A DNA stretch of 64,000 nt. It comes from JALZKA01 sp963786495. GTDB taxonomy: Bacteria > Actinomycetota > Thermoleophilia > Solirubrobacterales > 70-9. This document shows, in pieces, positions 1-8,225 of this stretch; the stretch's first letter is position 1; every line of letters begins with the position of its first letter. The translations under genes and the position numbers were made by a program. A model generated the notes under the pieces. The model was not told the origin of the DNA and did not search any database. It saw only the letters and a program-made list of their open reading frames with translations. The stretch is taken from the NCBI GenBank assembly GCA_963786495.1, contig CAWAZL010000004.1, positions 265,884 to 329,883 on the forward strand, written 5' to 3'.

Positions 1-2
1 CG

Positions 3-740
3 GGCGCTGAGACCGCCGGGGTCGAGAGCGCGAGAGCGGAGCTTTTCGACGGGGCGCGCTGGTACCTCACGCCCGGAGACCAGGCTGGGGGAGTCCACTA
101 CGACCGCCTCCAGCGCGCCGTTGCGGATCTCGGAGCGCGGCCCCAGGCGATCGACGCCGAGCTGCACGATCGCCTGATGGCCACGGTCAGCCACCTGCCC
201 CATGTGATCGCGAACGTGATGGTCTCCCAGGCCGAGGTCGCAATCTCCGACGAGGCCGAGCGCCTGCCCGAAGTGGGGCGCAGCTTCCGCGACACAACTC
301 GTGTGGCCGGCGCCAATCCCGCCATCTGGAAGGACATCTTCACCAGCAACTCGGAAGCCCTCGCCGCCGAGATCGACCGCGCGGTCGAGCGTCTGCGCGA
401 AGCAGCCGAGCTGATTCGCGCCGGAGATGCAAGCGCCGTCGAAGAGTGGCAGTCCCGAGCCAGGGGTGCGCGCGATCGCCTCCTCGAAGGCGGCGCATCG
501 GGAGGCGTCCTTACCGAGCTTCAAGTCACCGTCGAGAACAAGCCCGGTGTCGTCGCCGAGATCGCGCTGGCGCTGGGCCGCGAGGGCGTGAACATCGAGG
601 ACATGGCGCTGCAGCCCGCCGCGGACATGCGCACGGGCGCGATCTCGCTCTGGGTGGCCGGCGAGAGTGACGCGGCCCGAGCGGTTGAGGTGATGCGCGA
701 ACTGGGTCACACCGCCAGCGCCGCTGGGTCCAGCGCGTGA
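3..740 (+). CDS. tyrA: Prephenate dehydrogenase with C-terminal ACT domain (5'-truncated)
   Basis: Converts prephenate to 4-hydroxyphenylpyruvate in tyrosine synthesis. The frame is already open at the window edge (GAETAGVESARAELFDGARW...), which matches the family's substrate-binding segment just after the Rossmann domain, so the NAD-binding half lies upstream of the window. Conserved helical dimerisation-domain text follows (HDRLMATVSHLPHVIANVM). The last 75 or so residues form an ACT regulatory domain (LQVTVENKPGVVAEIALALG), suggesting feedback by tyrosine or phenylalanine. The stop overlaps the aroA start in a GTGA, so the two aromatic-pathway genes are translationally coupled. Confidence 0.9.
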   Translation, partial: GAETAGVESARAELFDGARWYLTPGDQAGGVHYDRLQRAVADLGARPQAIDAELHDRLMATVSHLPHVIANVMVSQAEVAISDEAERLPEVGRSFRDTTRVAGANPAIWKDIFTSNSEALAAEIDRAVERLREAAELIRAGDASAVEEWQSRARGARDRLLEGGASGGVLTELQVTVENKPGVVAEIALALGREGVNIEDMALQPAADMRTGAISLWVAGESDAARAVEVMRELGHTASAAGSSA

Positions 741-2092
741 GCTCCACGCGATTCGATGCTTCGGGCTCGCTCGAGGGCTCGCTGGCGCCGCCCCCCGACA
801 AGTCGATCTCCCACCGCGCCGCGCTCTTCGCGGCGATGGGCGACGGCACCTCACGGATCACTTCCTTCCTGGATTCGGCAGACACCCGCTCGACGCTTGC
901 CGCGATAGAGCGGCTCGGCGCCCGGGTCGAGCCGGCGCCGGGGCCAAGCGGATCGCTCGACGTCACGGTCCAAGGAGTCGGAATGGAAGGGCCCTCCCGT
1001 AACGCGGGCACCGAACCCGTGGAGATCGACGTGGGCAACGCGGGGACCTTGATGCGCCTGTTGCCCGGATGGCTTTCCGGGCAGCCCGCGGGGGCCTGGC
1101 GGCTCGACGGTGACGAGTCCATCCGCCGCCGGCCCGTGGACCGGGTGGCGAACCCATTGCGTCAGATGGGTGCGGACGTCTCGGCGCGCGACGAGCGGCT
1201 GCCGCCGCTGGAGGTCCGCGGGGCAGCGCTTCGGAGCATCGAGTACGAGATGCCGATTGCCAGCGCGCAGGTGAAGTCCTGCCTCCTTCTGGCCGGGCTA
1301 CGCGCCGAAGGAACTACAACGGTGATCGAGCGGGACCCGTCGCGCGACCACACGGAGCGAATGCTCCACGCGGCGGGCGCGAAGGTCCGGGTGGAACCCG
1401 ACGGCTCGGGTCTCATGCTCGAGGGCCGGCTGCCCGGGCGGCGCGTCAGCGTGGAGCGGACGGACCGCCTCACGTCCGGTGAGGTTGCGGTCCCCGGGGA
1501 TTTCTCGTCGGCCGCGTTCTTCATCGTCGGTGCGCTCGTCGTACCGGGCAGCCGGGTCCAGCTCACCGACGTCGGCCTGAACCCGACGCGCGTAGGCCTA
1601 CTGGGGATCCTCAACCGCATGGGCGCTCGGATCGAAGTCACCGAAGCGCCGCCTTTGAACGGAGAGGCGCGCGGCACCGTGACTGCTCGCCACTCGCCGC
1701 TCACGTCAACCCATGTCACGGCGGGCGAGGTCCCGCTGGCGATCGACGAGCTGCCCCTGGTCGCGCTCGCTGCAGCATTCGCCGAGGGCGAGACGGTGGT
1801 TCGCGGCGCCGAGGAGCTTCGCCACAAGGAATCCGATCGGGTCGCGACGGTGGTCGATGCGATCAACGCCACCGGTGGCGACGCCGAGGCGTTCGAGGAC
1901 GGCTTCGCGGTGCGCGGTACAGGGGGCCTCCGCGGCGGCCGGATCTCCTCGCAAGGCGACCACCGGCTTGCGATGGTCGGGGCCTTGGCGGGGCTTGCGT
2001 CGCGCGATGGGGTGGAGGTCGAGGGCATGGACGCTGCGGGCGTCAGCTACCCCGGCTTCGAAGCGGACCTGCGATCGCTGGTTGCGGCCTAG
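737..2092 (+). CDS. aroA: 3-phosphoshikimate 1-carboxyvinyltransferase (EPSP synthase)
   Basis: Transfers the enolpyruvyl group of PEP to shikimate 3-phosphate, the sixth step of the shikimate pathway. At 451 residues it has normal length. The N-terminal DKSISHRA (around residue 21) and the NAGTLMRLL loop (around 99) bind phosphate and PEP. A central QVKSCLLLAG, then LTSGEVAVPGDFSSAAFF and a late DELPLVALAAAFAEG plus LRHKESDR complete the signature. GTG start inside the tyrA stop (GTGA). Its 3' end overlaps the convergent cupin gene by 4 bases. Confidence 0.95.
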   Translation: MSSTRFDASGSLEGSLAPPPDKSISHRAALFAAMGDGTSRITSFLDSADTRSTLAAIERLGARVEPAPGPSGSLDVTVQGVGMEGPSRNAGTEPVEIDVGNAGTLMRLLPGWLSGQPAGAWRLDGDESIRRRPVDRVANPLRQMGADVSARDERLPPLEVRGAALRSIEYEMPIASAQVKSCLLLAGLRAEGTTTVIERDPSRDHTERMLHAAGAKVRVEPDGSGLMLEGRLPGRRVSVERTDRLTSGEVAVPGDFSSAAFFIVGALVVPGSRVQLTDVGLNPTRVGLLGILNRMGARIEVTEAPPLNGEARGTVTARHSPLTSTHVTAGEVPLAIDELPLVALAAAFAEGETVVRGAEELRHKESDRVATVVDAINATGGDAEAFEDGFAVRGTGGLRGGRISSQGDHRLAMVGALAGLASRDGVEVEGMDAAGVSYPGFEADLRSLVAA

Positions 2093-2424
2093 CCCCGGCT
2101 CGGATGGCCCTCGCCTGGCCAGGGCGAAAGCAGCAGCAGGATGCGGGCGTCCTCGGTGGCGCGGACCGTTCGCGCCTCGTTCGGGTTGAACTCGGCGACC
2201 AGCCCGGGGCCTCCTCCGACGGTCTCGCCGTCGGCGTCGTCGATCTCGATCACGCCCCTCGCGAGAAGGAGCCAGGCACGCTCGTGGACGCGATGCTCCT
2301 GCAGCTCCTCACCGGCCGGCAGCTCGATCACGATGAGCCTTCCCTCTTCCGAGGAGTCGAGCACCAGCGGATGATGGGCCTCAACCTCCATGTCGGCGAC
2401 GTTCCAAGCCTTCACGCGCGTCAA
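2089..2424 (-). CDS. Small cupin-domain protein
   Basis: A 111-residue single-domain cupin. ELPAGEELQEHRVHERAWLL resembles cupin motif 1, although the usual paired histidines are only partly present (EHRVHE), and GLVAEFNPNEARTVRA resembles motif 2. Substrate cannot be assigned; proteins of this size are often sensors or small isomerases. A TTG start is assumed; a GTG three codons later is possible. It runs opposite to its neighbours, 18 bases from the cmk start, so a short divergent promoter may serve both. Confidence 0.75.
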   Translation of the reverse strand: MTRVKAWNVADMEVEAHHPLVLDSSEEGRLIVIELPAGEELQEHRVHERAWLLLARGVIEIDDADGETVGGGPGLVAEFNPNEARTVRATEDARILLLLSPWPGEGHPSRG

Positions 2425-2442
2425 TCTATCCTGCTTTTCGCC

Positions 2443-3081
2443 ATGGTGATCGCGATCGACGGCCCAGCAGGAGCCGGCAAGTCCACGGTTGCCCGGGGGC
2501 TTGCCGATGAGCTCGGCTTCACTTACCTCGATTCAGGGGCGATGTACCGCTGCGTTGCGCTAGCGGTGAGTCGAGCCGGGAGCGACCCCGATGATCCGCA
2601 GCAGGCGTCCGGCGTGGCCTCGGACATCGAGATTGCTTTCGACGGAGGTCGGGTCCTTCTGGACGCCGACGATGTCTCCGACGAGATCCGCACGCCCGAG
2701 ATCTCAGCCCTCGCCTCGCGCGTTTCAGTGCATCCGGGGGTCCGCGAGGCCATGGTCATGCGCCAGCGCGATCTGATCTCAAGGGGTCCGTACGTGGCCG
2801 AGGGCAGGGACATCGGCACAGTTGTCAGCCCCGACGCGCCGCTCAAAGTCTTCCTGGTGGCCGACGACGAAGAGCGGGCGCGCCGCCGCGCGGCCGAGAC
2901 CGACCGCTCCGTTGAAGAGGTTCTGTCGGACCAGACCGAGCGCGACCGCCGCGACACCGAGCGCGAGCACGGCGCTCTGCGCGCAGCGGGCGATTCGGTC
3001 GAGGTCGATACGACTTCGCTCACGCCGAACGAAGTCGTCGAACAGATCGCGGACATCGCCCGCTCCCGAGGGCTCGCATGA
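2443..3081 (+). CDS. cmk: Cytidylate kinase
   Basis: Phosphorylates CMP/dCMP. 212 residues. The N-terminal P-loop is DGPAGAGKST, then LDSGAMYRCVALAV; the NMP-binding region holds YVAEGRDIGTVVSPDAPLKVFL, and a lid arginine cluster (EERARRRAAE) follows. The open frame extends upstream to 2104, but only from the ATG at 2443 does the sequence match the family. The stop overlaps the der start (ATGA), the usual actinobacterial cmk-der pair. Confidence 0.95.
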   Translation: MVIAIDGPAGAGKSTVARGLADELGFTYLDSGAMYRCVALAVSRAGSDPDDPQQASGVASDIEIAFDGGRVLLDADDVSDEIRTPEISALASRVSVHPGVREAMVMRQRDLISRGPYVAEGRDIGTVVSPDAPLKVFLVADDEERARRRAAETDRSVEEVLSDQTERDRRDTEREHGALRAAGDSVEVDTTSLTPNEVVEQIADIARSRGLA

Positions 3082-4442
3082 GCCGCACGCCGCGCATCGC
3101 GGTCGTGGGCTTCCCGAACGTCGGCAAGTCCACGCTGGTCAACCGTCTCTCAGGCGGCCGGGAGGCAGTGGTCCACGAGGAGGCGGGAGTCACACGCGAC
3201 CGCAAGGAGCTTCCGTGCGAATGGAACGGGCGCGAGTTCATCCTGATTGATACGGGCGGGCTCGACTTCGAGGCCGGCGACCAGATCTCGAAGGCCATTC
3301 AGGAGCAGGCGCGCGCCGCGATCGCCGACGCGGACGTGGTCGCCATGGTCCTCGACGCCAAGGCGGGACTCCGCCAGGGCGACGCTGAGGTTGCGGAGAT
3401 CCTGCGTCGCTCCGATGTTCCCGTGGTTGTGGTCGCGAACAAGGTCGACGGCCCGGCCGACGAACCGCAGGTGGCCGACCTCTACAGCCTCGGGCTTGGC
3501 GAGCCCATTGGCGTCTCGGCCGCGCAGGGCCGCTCGACTGGGGACCTCCTCGACCAGCTCGTTGCGGCGCTGCCCGCGCCCGACGCCGATGCCGAGGAGG
3601 AGCCCGACCGCCCGCGGCTGGCGTTGATTGGCCGCCCGAACGTCGGCAAGTCCTCGCTGGTCAACCGGTTCCTGGGCTCGAACCGGGTCATCGTCTCCGA
3701 GATCGCAGGAACTACGCGCGACTCGATCGACACGGAGCTTCAGGTCGGTGACCGGTCCGTCCTCCTGGTCGACACCGCGGGGCTTCGCAAGCGGTCTCGT
3801 GTGTCGGGCTCAGTCGAGTTCTACGCCCAGATCCGCTCGGAGCGGGCCGCGCAGCGGGCCGACGTCGCGATTGTTGTGGTGGATGCCTCCGAGGGACTGA
3901 CGTCCGAGGACCTTCGCGTCGCCGACCTGGCAATGAAGTCAGGATGCGCGACCATCTTCGCTCTCAACAAATGGGACGAGGTGGCGATGGACCTCGAGGA
4001 CGTGAAGGCGCGCATCGCCCAGCGCGTCCGCCAGCGCCCGCCCGCGATCACGACATCTGCGAAGAACGGCCGGAACGTCGAGAAGCTCCTGGCAGCGGCG
4101 ATCGAGCTCGCCGACCGGCGCGCCCAGCGCATCCCGACGCCGAAGCTCAACCGTTTCGTCGCAGAGGTCGTGGCCCGCCACCAGCCGCCGTCCAAGCGCG
4201 GCAAGCGCTTGCGCCTTTACTACTCGGCGCAGGTGGGCACCTCCCCGCCGCGAATAGCGATTCAGGTGAACGACCGCCGACTGATCACCCAGGACTGGGC
4301 CTACCACCTCGAAAACCGGATGCGCGAGCACTATGCGCTCGAGGGAGTGCCGCTGATCATCGACTTCGTGCCCAAGGCAGCAGAAGCCAGGTCCCGTTCG
4401 TCCCGGCGCCCGCCCGCGCTTGAGCGTGAGGGCGCCGAATGA
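3078..4442 (+). CDS. der: Ribosome biogenesis GTPase Der (EngA)
   Basis: Essential double-GTPase needed for 50S maturation. 454 residues with two G domains: GFPNVGKSTL near residue 11 with DTGGLDF and NKVD, and GRPNVGKSSL near 185 with DTAGLRKRSR and NKWD. The C-terminal KH-like domain is present (PPKRGKRLRLYYSAQVGTSPP-type text). Start ATG overlaps the cmk stop, and the stop overlaps the next start (ATGA), indicating a tightly coupled operon. Confidence 0.96.
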   Translation: MSRTPRIAVVGFPNVGKSTLVNRLSGGREAVVHEEAGVTRDRKELPCEWNGREFILIDTGGLDFEAGDQISKAIQEQARAAIADADVVAMVLDAKAGLRQGDAEVAEILRRSDVPVVVVANKVDGPADEPQVADLYSLGLGEPIGVSAAQGRSTGDLLDQLVAALPAPDADAEEEPDRPRLALIGRPNVGKSSLVNRFLGSNRVIVSEIAGTTRDSIDTELQVGDRSVLLVDTAGLRKRSRVSGSVEFYAQIRSERAAQRADVAIVVVDASEGLTSEDLRVADLAMKSGCATIFALNKWDEVAMDLEDVKARIAQRVRQRPPAITTSAKNGRNVEKLLAAAIELADRRAQRIPTPKLNRFVAEVVARHQPPSKRGKRLRLYYSAQVGTSPPRIAIQVNDRRLITQDWAYHLENRMREHYALEGVPLIIDFVPKAAEARSRSSRRPPALEREGAE

Positions 4443-6295
4443 TCGGCCGCTTCGTCTCGGCGGCGCGCTTGCGCCTGCGCAGCTTTCGTTACTTCCTGGG
4501 CGACCTCCTCTATCTCATAAGTCGCCCCTTCCGCGGCATCGGCCACCGCATCAGCTCCGGCTGGCAATCGATCTCGCCGCAGTGGCGCCTTCGCGGTGCC
4601 GTCGCGGCGGGAGCCATCGCGCTGGTCGCCCTGGTGGCGCTCGTAGTGGTGCCGAACTTGCCGTGTGGAGCACCCGGAGGAGACGAGTGCGCGCCTGACG
4701 ACGACGCCTTGGCGCTTGTCCCCGCGAACGCTCTCGCGTACGTGCACGTGAACATCGAGGAGGGGACCGATCAGGCCGAAGCCGCGGCGACGATTGCCGA
4801 GCGCACTCCGCTTCTGAGCCAGCAGGTGCTCGCGCAGGCTGCTCCGTTCCTTTTGAGCGGGTCTGGAGACCGGGCGAACTTCGGAGAGGACATCGAGCCA
4901 TGGTTCGGCGGCGAGATCGCGATCGCGGTCGTGCCCGGTGGCGCCGGCACACAGCAGGTGCAGATGCTCGAGGTCGCAGACGAAAAGGGCGCTCGCGACT
5001 ACGAGTCCTCGATCGGCGCGGGCGCTCCCGAGCCGGAGGACTACAAGGGCACGGAGCTTCGCGAGGACGATCGCGGCCTGGCTAGCGCCATCGTCGGCGA
5101 CTTCCTGATCATCGGCCCCGCGGACGGGGTGCGAGCCGTAATCGACGTTTCGGCCGCCGCCGAAGACGCGGAGCCGCTTTCGGCGGATGCGACCGCCGAC
5201 GAGGCGATCGGCGAACTTCCTAGCGACAGCTTTGTCCAGGCGTACCTTTCTGCGGAGGGCATCGACAGCTTTCTGGCGCTCTCCGACGGGGCGCTCGGGC
5301 CCTTCGAGCCGCTGGTCGACTCCGGGGACTCCCAGGGCGCCGCATTCTCGGTCAGTGCTGACGAGGCCGGGTTCCAGTTGACGACCCGGAGCGTCCTCGA
5401 CCCGGAGCGCAATCCCGATGCTGGCGGCTTCTTTGCCGCGTTCGAGCCGTTTCAGCCCGCGCTGCCGGCCGAGCTCGCCCCGGACACGCTGGCCTACCTC
5501 GGCTTCGGCGACGCGGATGCGACCGTGAGCGGCCTCTTGGAGCAGGCAACGGTCCGCGCTCCCGGCATTGCTACGGGGATCACCGACCTCGTCGATCGCC
5601 TCCGCAAGGACGCCGGCGTGGACCTGACCGAAGAGCTTCTTCCCGCGCTGAACGGCGAAGGCGCCTTTGCGGTCGCGCCGCGACCGGCCGCCACCGATGC
5701 GAGTGCCGAGGAGACGTCAGAGAACGAGGCGCCCGGTGACCTGCAGGCGCCTGACGCGCCGGAGACCATCCAGGCCGGCGAGTCGGACATCCCTTATCTC
5801 GAGTTCATCGCGGACGATGTCGAGGAGGAAGCCGCTGCGGATGCCCTGGCGCGGCTTCAGGGCGAGCTGGCGAAATCAGTCGACCCGAACGTCGCCAACC
5901 CGGTCTTTCGCGAGCAGACCTTCGGCGACGTGACGGCGCAGGTGCTGCAGCGCTCGCCGGCTGACGTCCTTGCGTACGCGATCTTCGATCAGATGCTCGT
6001 CGTTGCCGATGATCTGGCCCCGATCGAGCGCCTCGACTCGGATTCGGACTCGGGCCTGGCCGGCGCGGAGGGATACGAGTCCGCCATCGAGGGCCTCTCG
6101 GAGGACCCGTCCCTCATCGCTTATCTCGATCTGTCCGGACTGGTGGCGACGGCTGAGCGGCTTGGAGCGGGCGCCGAGGGCCCGTTCGTGGCGTTCGCAG
6201 AAGACCTCCGGAGGCTTCAGACCTTTGCGATCACCGTCGGAACCGAAGGGGACGTCCTCTCAAGCGACGCCCGACTGCGTATTTCAGCGCCATAA
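4439..6295 (+). CDS. DUF3352 membrane-anchored protein
   Basis: 618 residues. A basic N-terminal cytoplasmic stretch of about 50 residues precedes one hydrophobic segment (AGAIALVALVALVVVPNL, about residues 58-75). A large acidic extracytoplasmic region follows, starting with the ALVPANALAYVHVN motif characteristic of DUF3352, a family I know mainly from Thermoleophilia and relatives. Function unknown; it has internal similarity of the form 'Y-x-F-G-D' and repeated SxIAYL-like beta segments. It begins inside the der stop, so it is co-translated with a ribosome-assembly GTPase; whether that is functional is unclear. Confidence 0.75.
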   Translation: MIGRFVSAARLRLRSFRYFLGDLLYLISRPFRGIGHRISSGWQSISPQWRLRGAVAAGAIALVALVALVVVPNLPCGAPGGDECAPDDDALALVPANALAYVHVNIEEGTDQAEAAATIAERTPLLSQQVLAQAAPFLLSGSGDRANFGEDIEPWFGGEIAIAVVPGGAGTQQVQMLEVADEKGARDYESSIGAGAPEPEDYKGTELREDDRGLASAIVGDFLIIGPADGVRAVIDVSAAAEDAEPLSADATADEAIGELPSDSFVQAYLSAEGIDSFLALSDGALGPFEPLVDSGDSQGAAFSVSADEAGFQLTTRSVLDPERNPDAGGFFAAFEPFQPALPAELAPDTLAYLGFGDADATVSGLLEQATVRAPGIATGITDLVDRLRKDAGVDLTEELLPALNGEGAFAVAPRPAATDASAEETSENEAPGDLQAPDAPETIQAGESDIPYLEFIADDVEEEAAADALARLQGELAKSVDPNVANPVFREQTFGDVTAQVLQRSPADVLAYAIFDQMLVVADDLAPIERLDSDSDSGLAGAEGYESAIEGLSEDPSLIAYLDLSGLVATAERLGAGAEGPFVAFAEDLRRLQTFAITVGTEGDVLSSDARLRISAP

Positions 6296-6316
6296 CCGCG
6301 TAATCTGCCCTGCTCA

Positions 6317-7558
6317 ATGAGCGAGTCTTTGCAGGACAACGAGTTCCTTTTCACCTCCGAGTCGGTCACCGAAGGCCACCCCGACAAGGTCGCCGACCAG
6401 ATCTCCGACGGGGTCCTCGACGCCGTGCTTGCCGACGACCCCTACGGGCGTGTCGCGTGCGAGACGCTCGTGAACACGGGCCTCGTCGTCGTCTCCGGTG
6501 AGATCTCGACCGAGATCTACGTGGACATCCAGGACATCGCACGCGAGACGATCCGCAAGATCGGCTACACGGACGCTGAGCTTGGGTTCTCTGCGGACTC
6601 CTGCGCCGTCATCAACGCGATCGACAAGCAGTCGCCGGACATCGCCCAGGGCGTCGACGAGGCGCTCGAGCAACGTGACGACGAGGTCGAGTCCGATGGC
6701 GACGATGCCGATGTCGCCGGCGCTGGCGATCAGGGGATGATGTTCGGCTACGCCTCGAACGAGACCGCCGAGCTCATGCCGATGCCGATCTCGCTCGCCC
6801 ATCAGCTTGCTCGCCGCCTGGCGAAGGTGCGCAAGGACGGCGACGTCTCCTATTTGCGCCCGGACGGCAAGACGCAGGTCACGGTCCGCTACCAGGACGG
6901 TCGCCCCGTCGGCATCGAGAAGGTCCTCATCTCCACACAGCACGCGGATGGAATCGAGATCGATCAGATCCGAAGCGACCTCTGGGAGTCCGTCATCCAG
7001 CCGGTCCTGCCCGCTGACATGTACGACGCGGGTGAGCTCAACACCCACCAGAACCTGCTGATCAACCCAACCGGGCGCTTCGTCATCGGCGGCCCAGTCG
7101 GTGACGCCGGCCTCACCGGCCGCAAGATCATCGTCGACACCTACGGCGGCATGGCCCGTCACGGCGGCGGCGCCTTCTCGGGCAAGGACCCCTCCAAGGT
7201 GGATCGCTCGGCCGCCTACGCCGCGCGCCACGTCGCCAAGAACATCGTTGCCGCCGATCTGGCGGACCGTTGCGAAGTCCAGGTGGCCTACGCGATCGGC
7301 GTCGCCCACCCGGTCTCGGTGATGGTCGAAGACTTCGGAACCGGCAGGATCCCCCGCGCTCGCCTCAACGAGCTCGTCCTCGAGCATTTCGATCTGCGTC
7401 CCGGTGCCTTCCGCGAGGCGCTCGACCTGCACCGCGCCATCTACCAGCCGACGGCCGCTTACGGGCACTTCGGCCGCGAGGACGGCGACTTCACCTGGGA
7501 GGCGACGGACAAGGCCGACGCTCTGCGAGCGGCGGCGGGAGCCGAAGTCGCGGCGTAG
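6317..7558 (+). CDS. metK: S-adenosylmethionine synthase
   Basis: Makes SAM from methionine and ATP. 413 residues. Signatures: FTSESVTEGHPDKVADQISD at the N terminus, GAGDQGMMFGYA near residue 135, GGAFSGKDPSKVDRSAAYAAR near 290. An acidic insert (about VESDGDDADV) precedes the GAGDQG motif. ATG start 21 bases after the DUF3352 stop. I see no SAM riboswitch in the short leader. A REP palindrome begins 5 bases after the stop. Confidence 0.97.
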   Translation: MSESLQDNEFLFTSESVTEGHPDKVADQISDGVLDAVLADDPYGRVACETLVNTGLVVVSGEISTEIYVDIQDIARETIRKIGYTDAELGFSADSCAVINAIDKQSPDIAQGVDEALEQRDDEVESDGDDADVAGAGDQGMMFGYASNETAELMPMPISLAHQLARRLAKVRKDGDVSYLRPDGKTQVTVRYQDGRPVGIEKVLISTQHADGIEIDQIRSDLWESVIQPVLPADMYDAGELNTHQNLLINPTGRFVIGGPVGDAGLTGRKIIVDTYGGMARHGGGAFSGKDPSKVDRSAAYAARHVAKNIVAADLADRCEVQVAYAIGVAHPVSVMVEDFGTGRIPRARLNELVLEHFDLRPGAFREALDLHRAIYQPTAAYGHFGREDGDFTWEATDKADALRAAAGAEVAA

Positions 7559-7563
7559 CGCGC

Positions 7564-7583
7564 GGAGGGGTCAGACCCCTCAC
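7564..7583 (+). repeat. REP palindrome copy 1, after metK
   Basis: GGAGGGGTCAGACCCCTCAC. The 17-bp perfect palindrome GAGGGGTC-A-GACCCCTC is at 7565-7581, with one more G on the 5' side and AC on the 3' side. It is followed by CGTTCGCTCACA, an extension shared with other copies. It lies 5 bases after the metK stop, on the coding strand. Confidence 0.85.
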
Positions 7584-7608
7584 CGTTCGCTCACATAGTT
7601 ATCGCCGC

Positions 7609-7630
7609 GTGAGGGTCAGACCCCTGGCTA
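7609..7630 (+). repeat. REP palindrome copy 2 (degenerate)
   Basis: GTGAGGGTCAGACCCCTGGC at 7609-7628; one G is missing from the left arm and the right arm ends CTGG. It sits 28 bases after copy 1, making a head-to-tail pair, and abuts the stop codon of the minus-strand PH-domain gene. Confidence 0.7.
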
Positions 7631-8182
7631 CTGCGCAGCAGGAGGGGGAGGCGGCGGCTGGTGACCGTGCTGCTCGTCGCCCAAGCCGCCAGGGGCGCTC
7701 GGGTTGTGGAGTGAGCGGGTCGCCTCGTCGACCTTCTCGACGACTTCCTGGGGCTCCGCGACGCCGGCGAAGATGAAGTTGTAGTCATCGCCCGCGGCGG
7801 TGTCGAAGTCGACGTCGCCGATCTGGAAGACCCGCTGGATGACGCCCTGGGAGACGTTCACGTTCTGGACACGCTCGAGGCGCGTTTCCTGGATCGTCCG
7901 CGAGACGATCCCCTTCTTGATGTGAAGGCGGCGGTTGGTGATGGTGTAGCTCGTCGCCACGCGCTTGACGAAGCCGACCAGGACGGTCACGCCGACGCCG
8001 ACGATCGCCAGGATGACGACCAGGCTGTCGTTTCGCTCGTCGGCTATTCCCGTGCCGATCGCGACCAGGAAGCAGATCACCGCGGTCGCGAGGAAGCCCT
8101 TCAGGTAGAAGTCGACGATCGACCGCCACGAGGGATGCCCTTCGAAGAGGACGCGCTCTCCAGGTCCAAGCTTGGGTGCCAC
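7628..8182 (-). CDS. PH-domain (bPH2/YdbS-like) membrane protein
   Basis: 184 residues. GEGERVLFEGHPSWRS-type text opens the protein, then two hydrophobic helices (about residues 29-47 and 54-72) with a short loop (ADERNDS). A bacterial pleckstrin-homology domain follows: SYTITNRRLHIKKGIVSRTIQETRLERVQNVNV, a hallmark of the YdbS/DUF304 family. The tail is low-complexity and ends in a run of prolines. Role unknown; relatives are envelope proteins. GTG start. The divergent priA gene starts 44 bases away. Confidence 0.85.
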   Translation of the reverse strand: MAPKLGPGERVLFEGHPSWRSIVDFYLKGFLATAVICFLVAIGTGIADERNDSLVVILAIVGVGVTVLVGFVKRVATSYTITNRRLHIKKGIVSRTIQETRLERVQNVNVSQGVIQRVFQIGDVDFDTAAGDDYNFIFAGVAEPQEVVEKVDEATRSLHNPSAPGGLGDEQHGHQPPPPPPAAQ

Positions 8183-8225
8183 GGCCGGGAGGTTACATCT
8201 ACGAAGCGCCCACTAGCTTGGAGGC

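Noticed and set aside
6296..6316. SAM riboswitch before metK
   Set aside because: Only 21 bases separate the genes, far too few for any known SAM aptamer.
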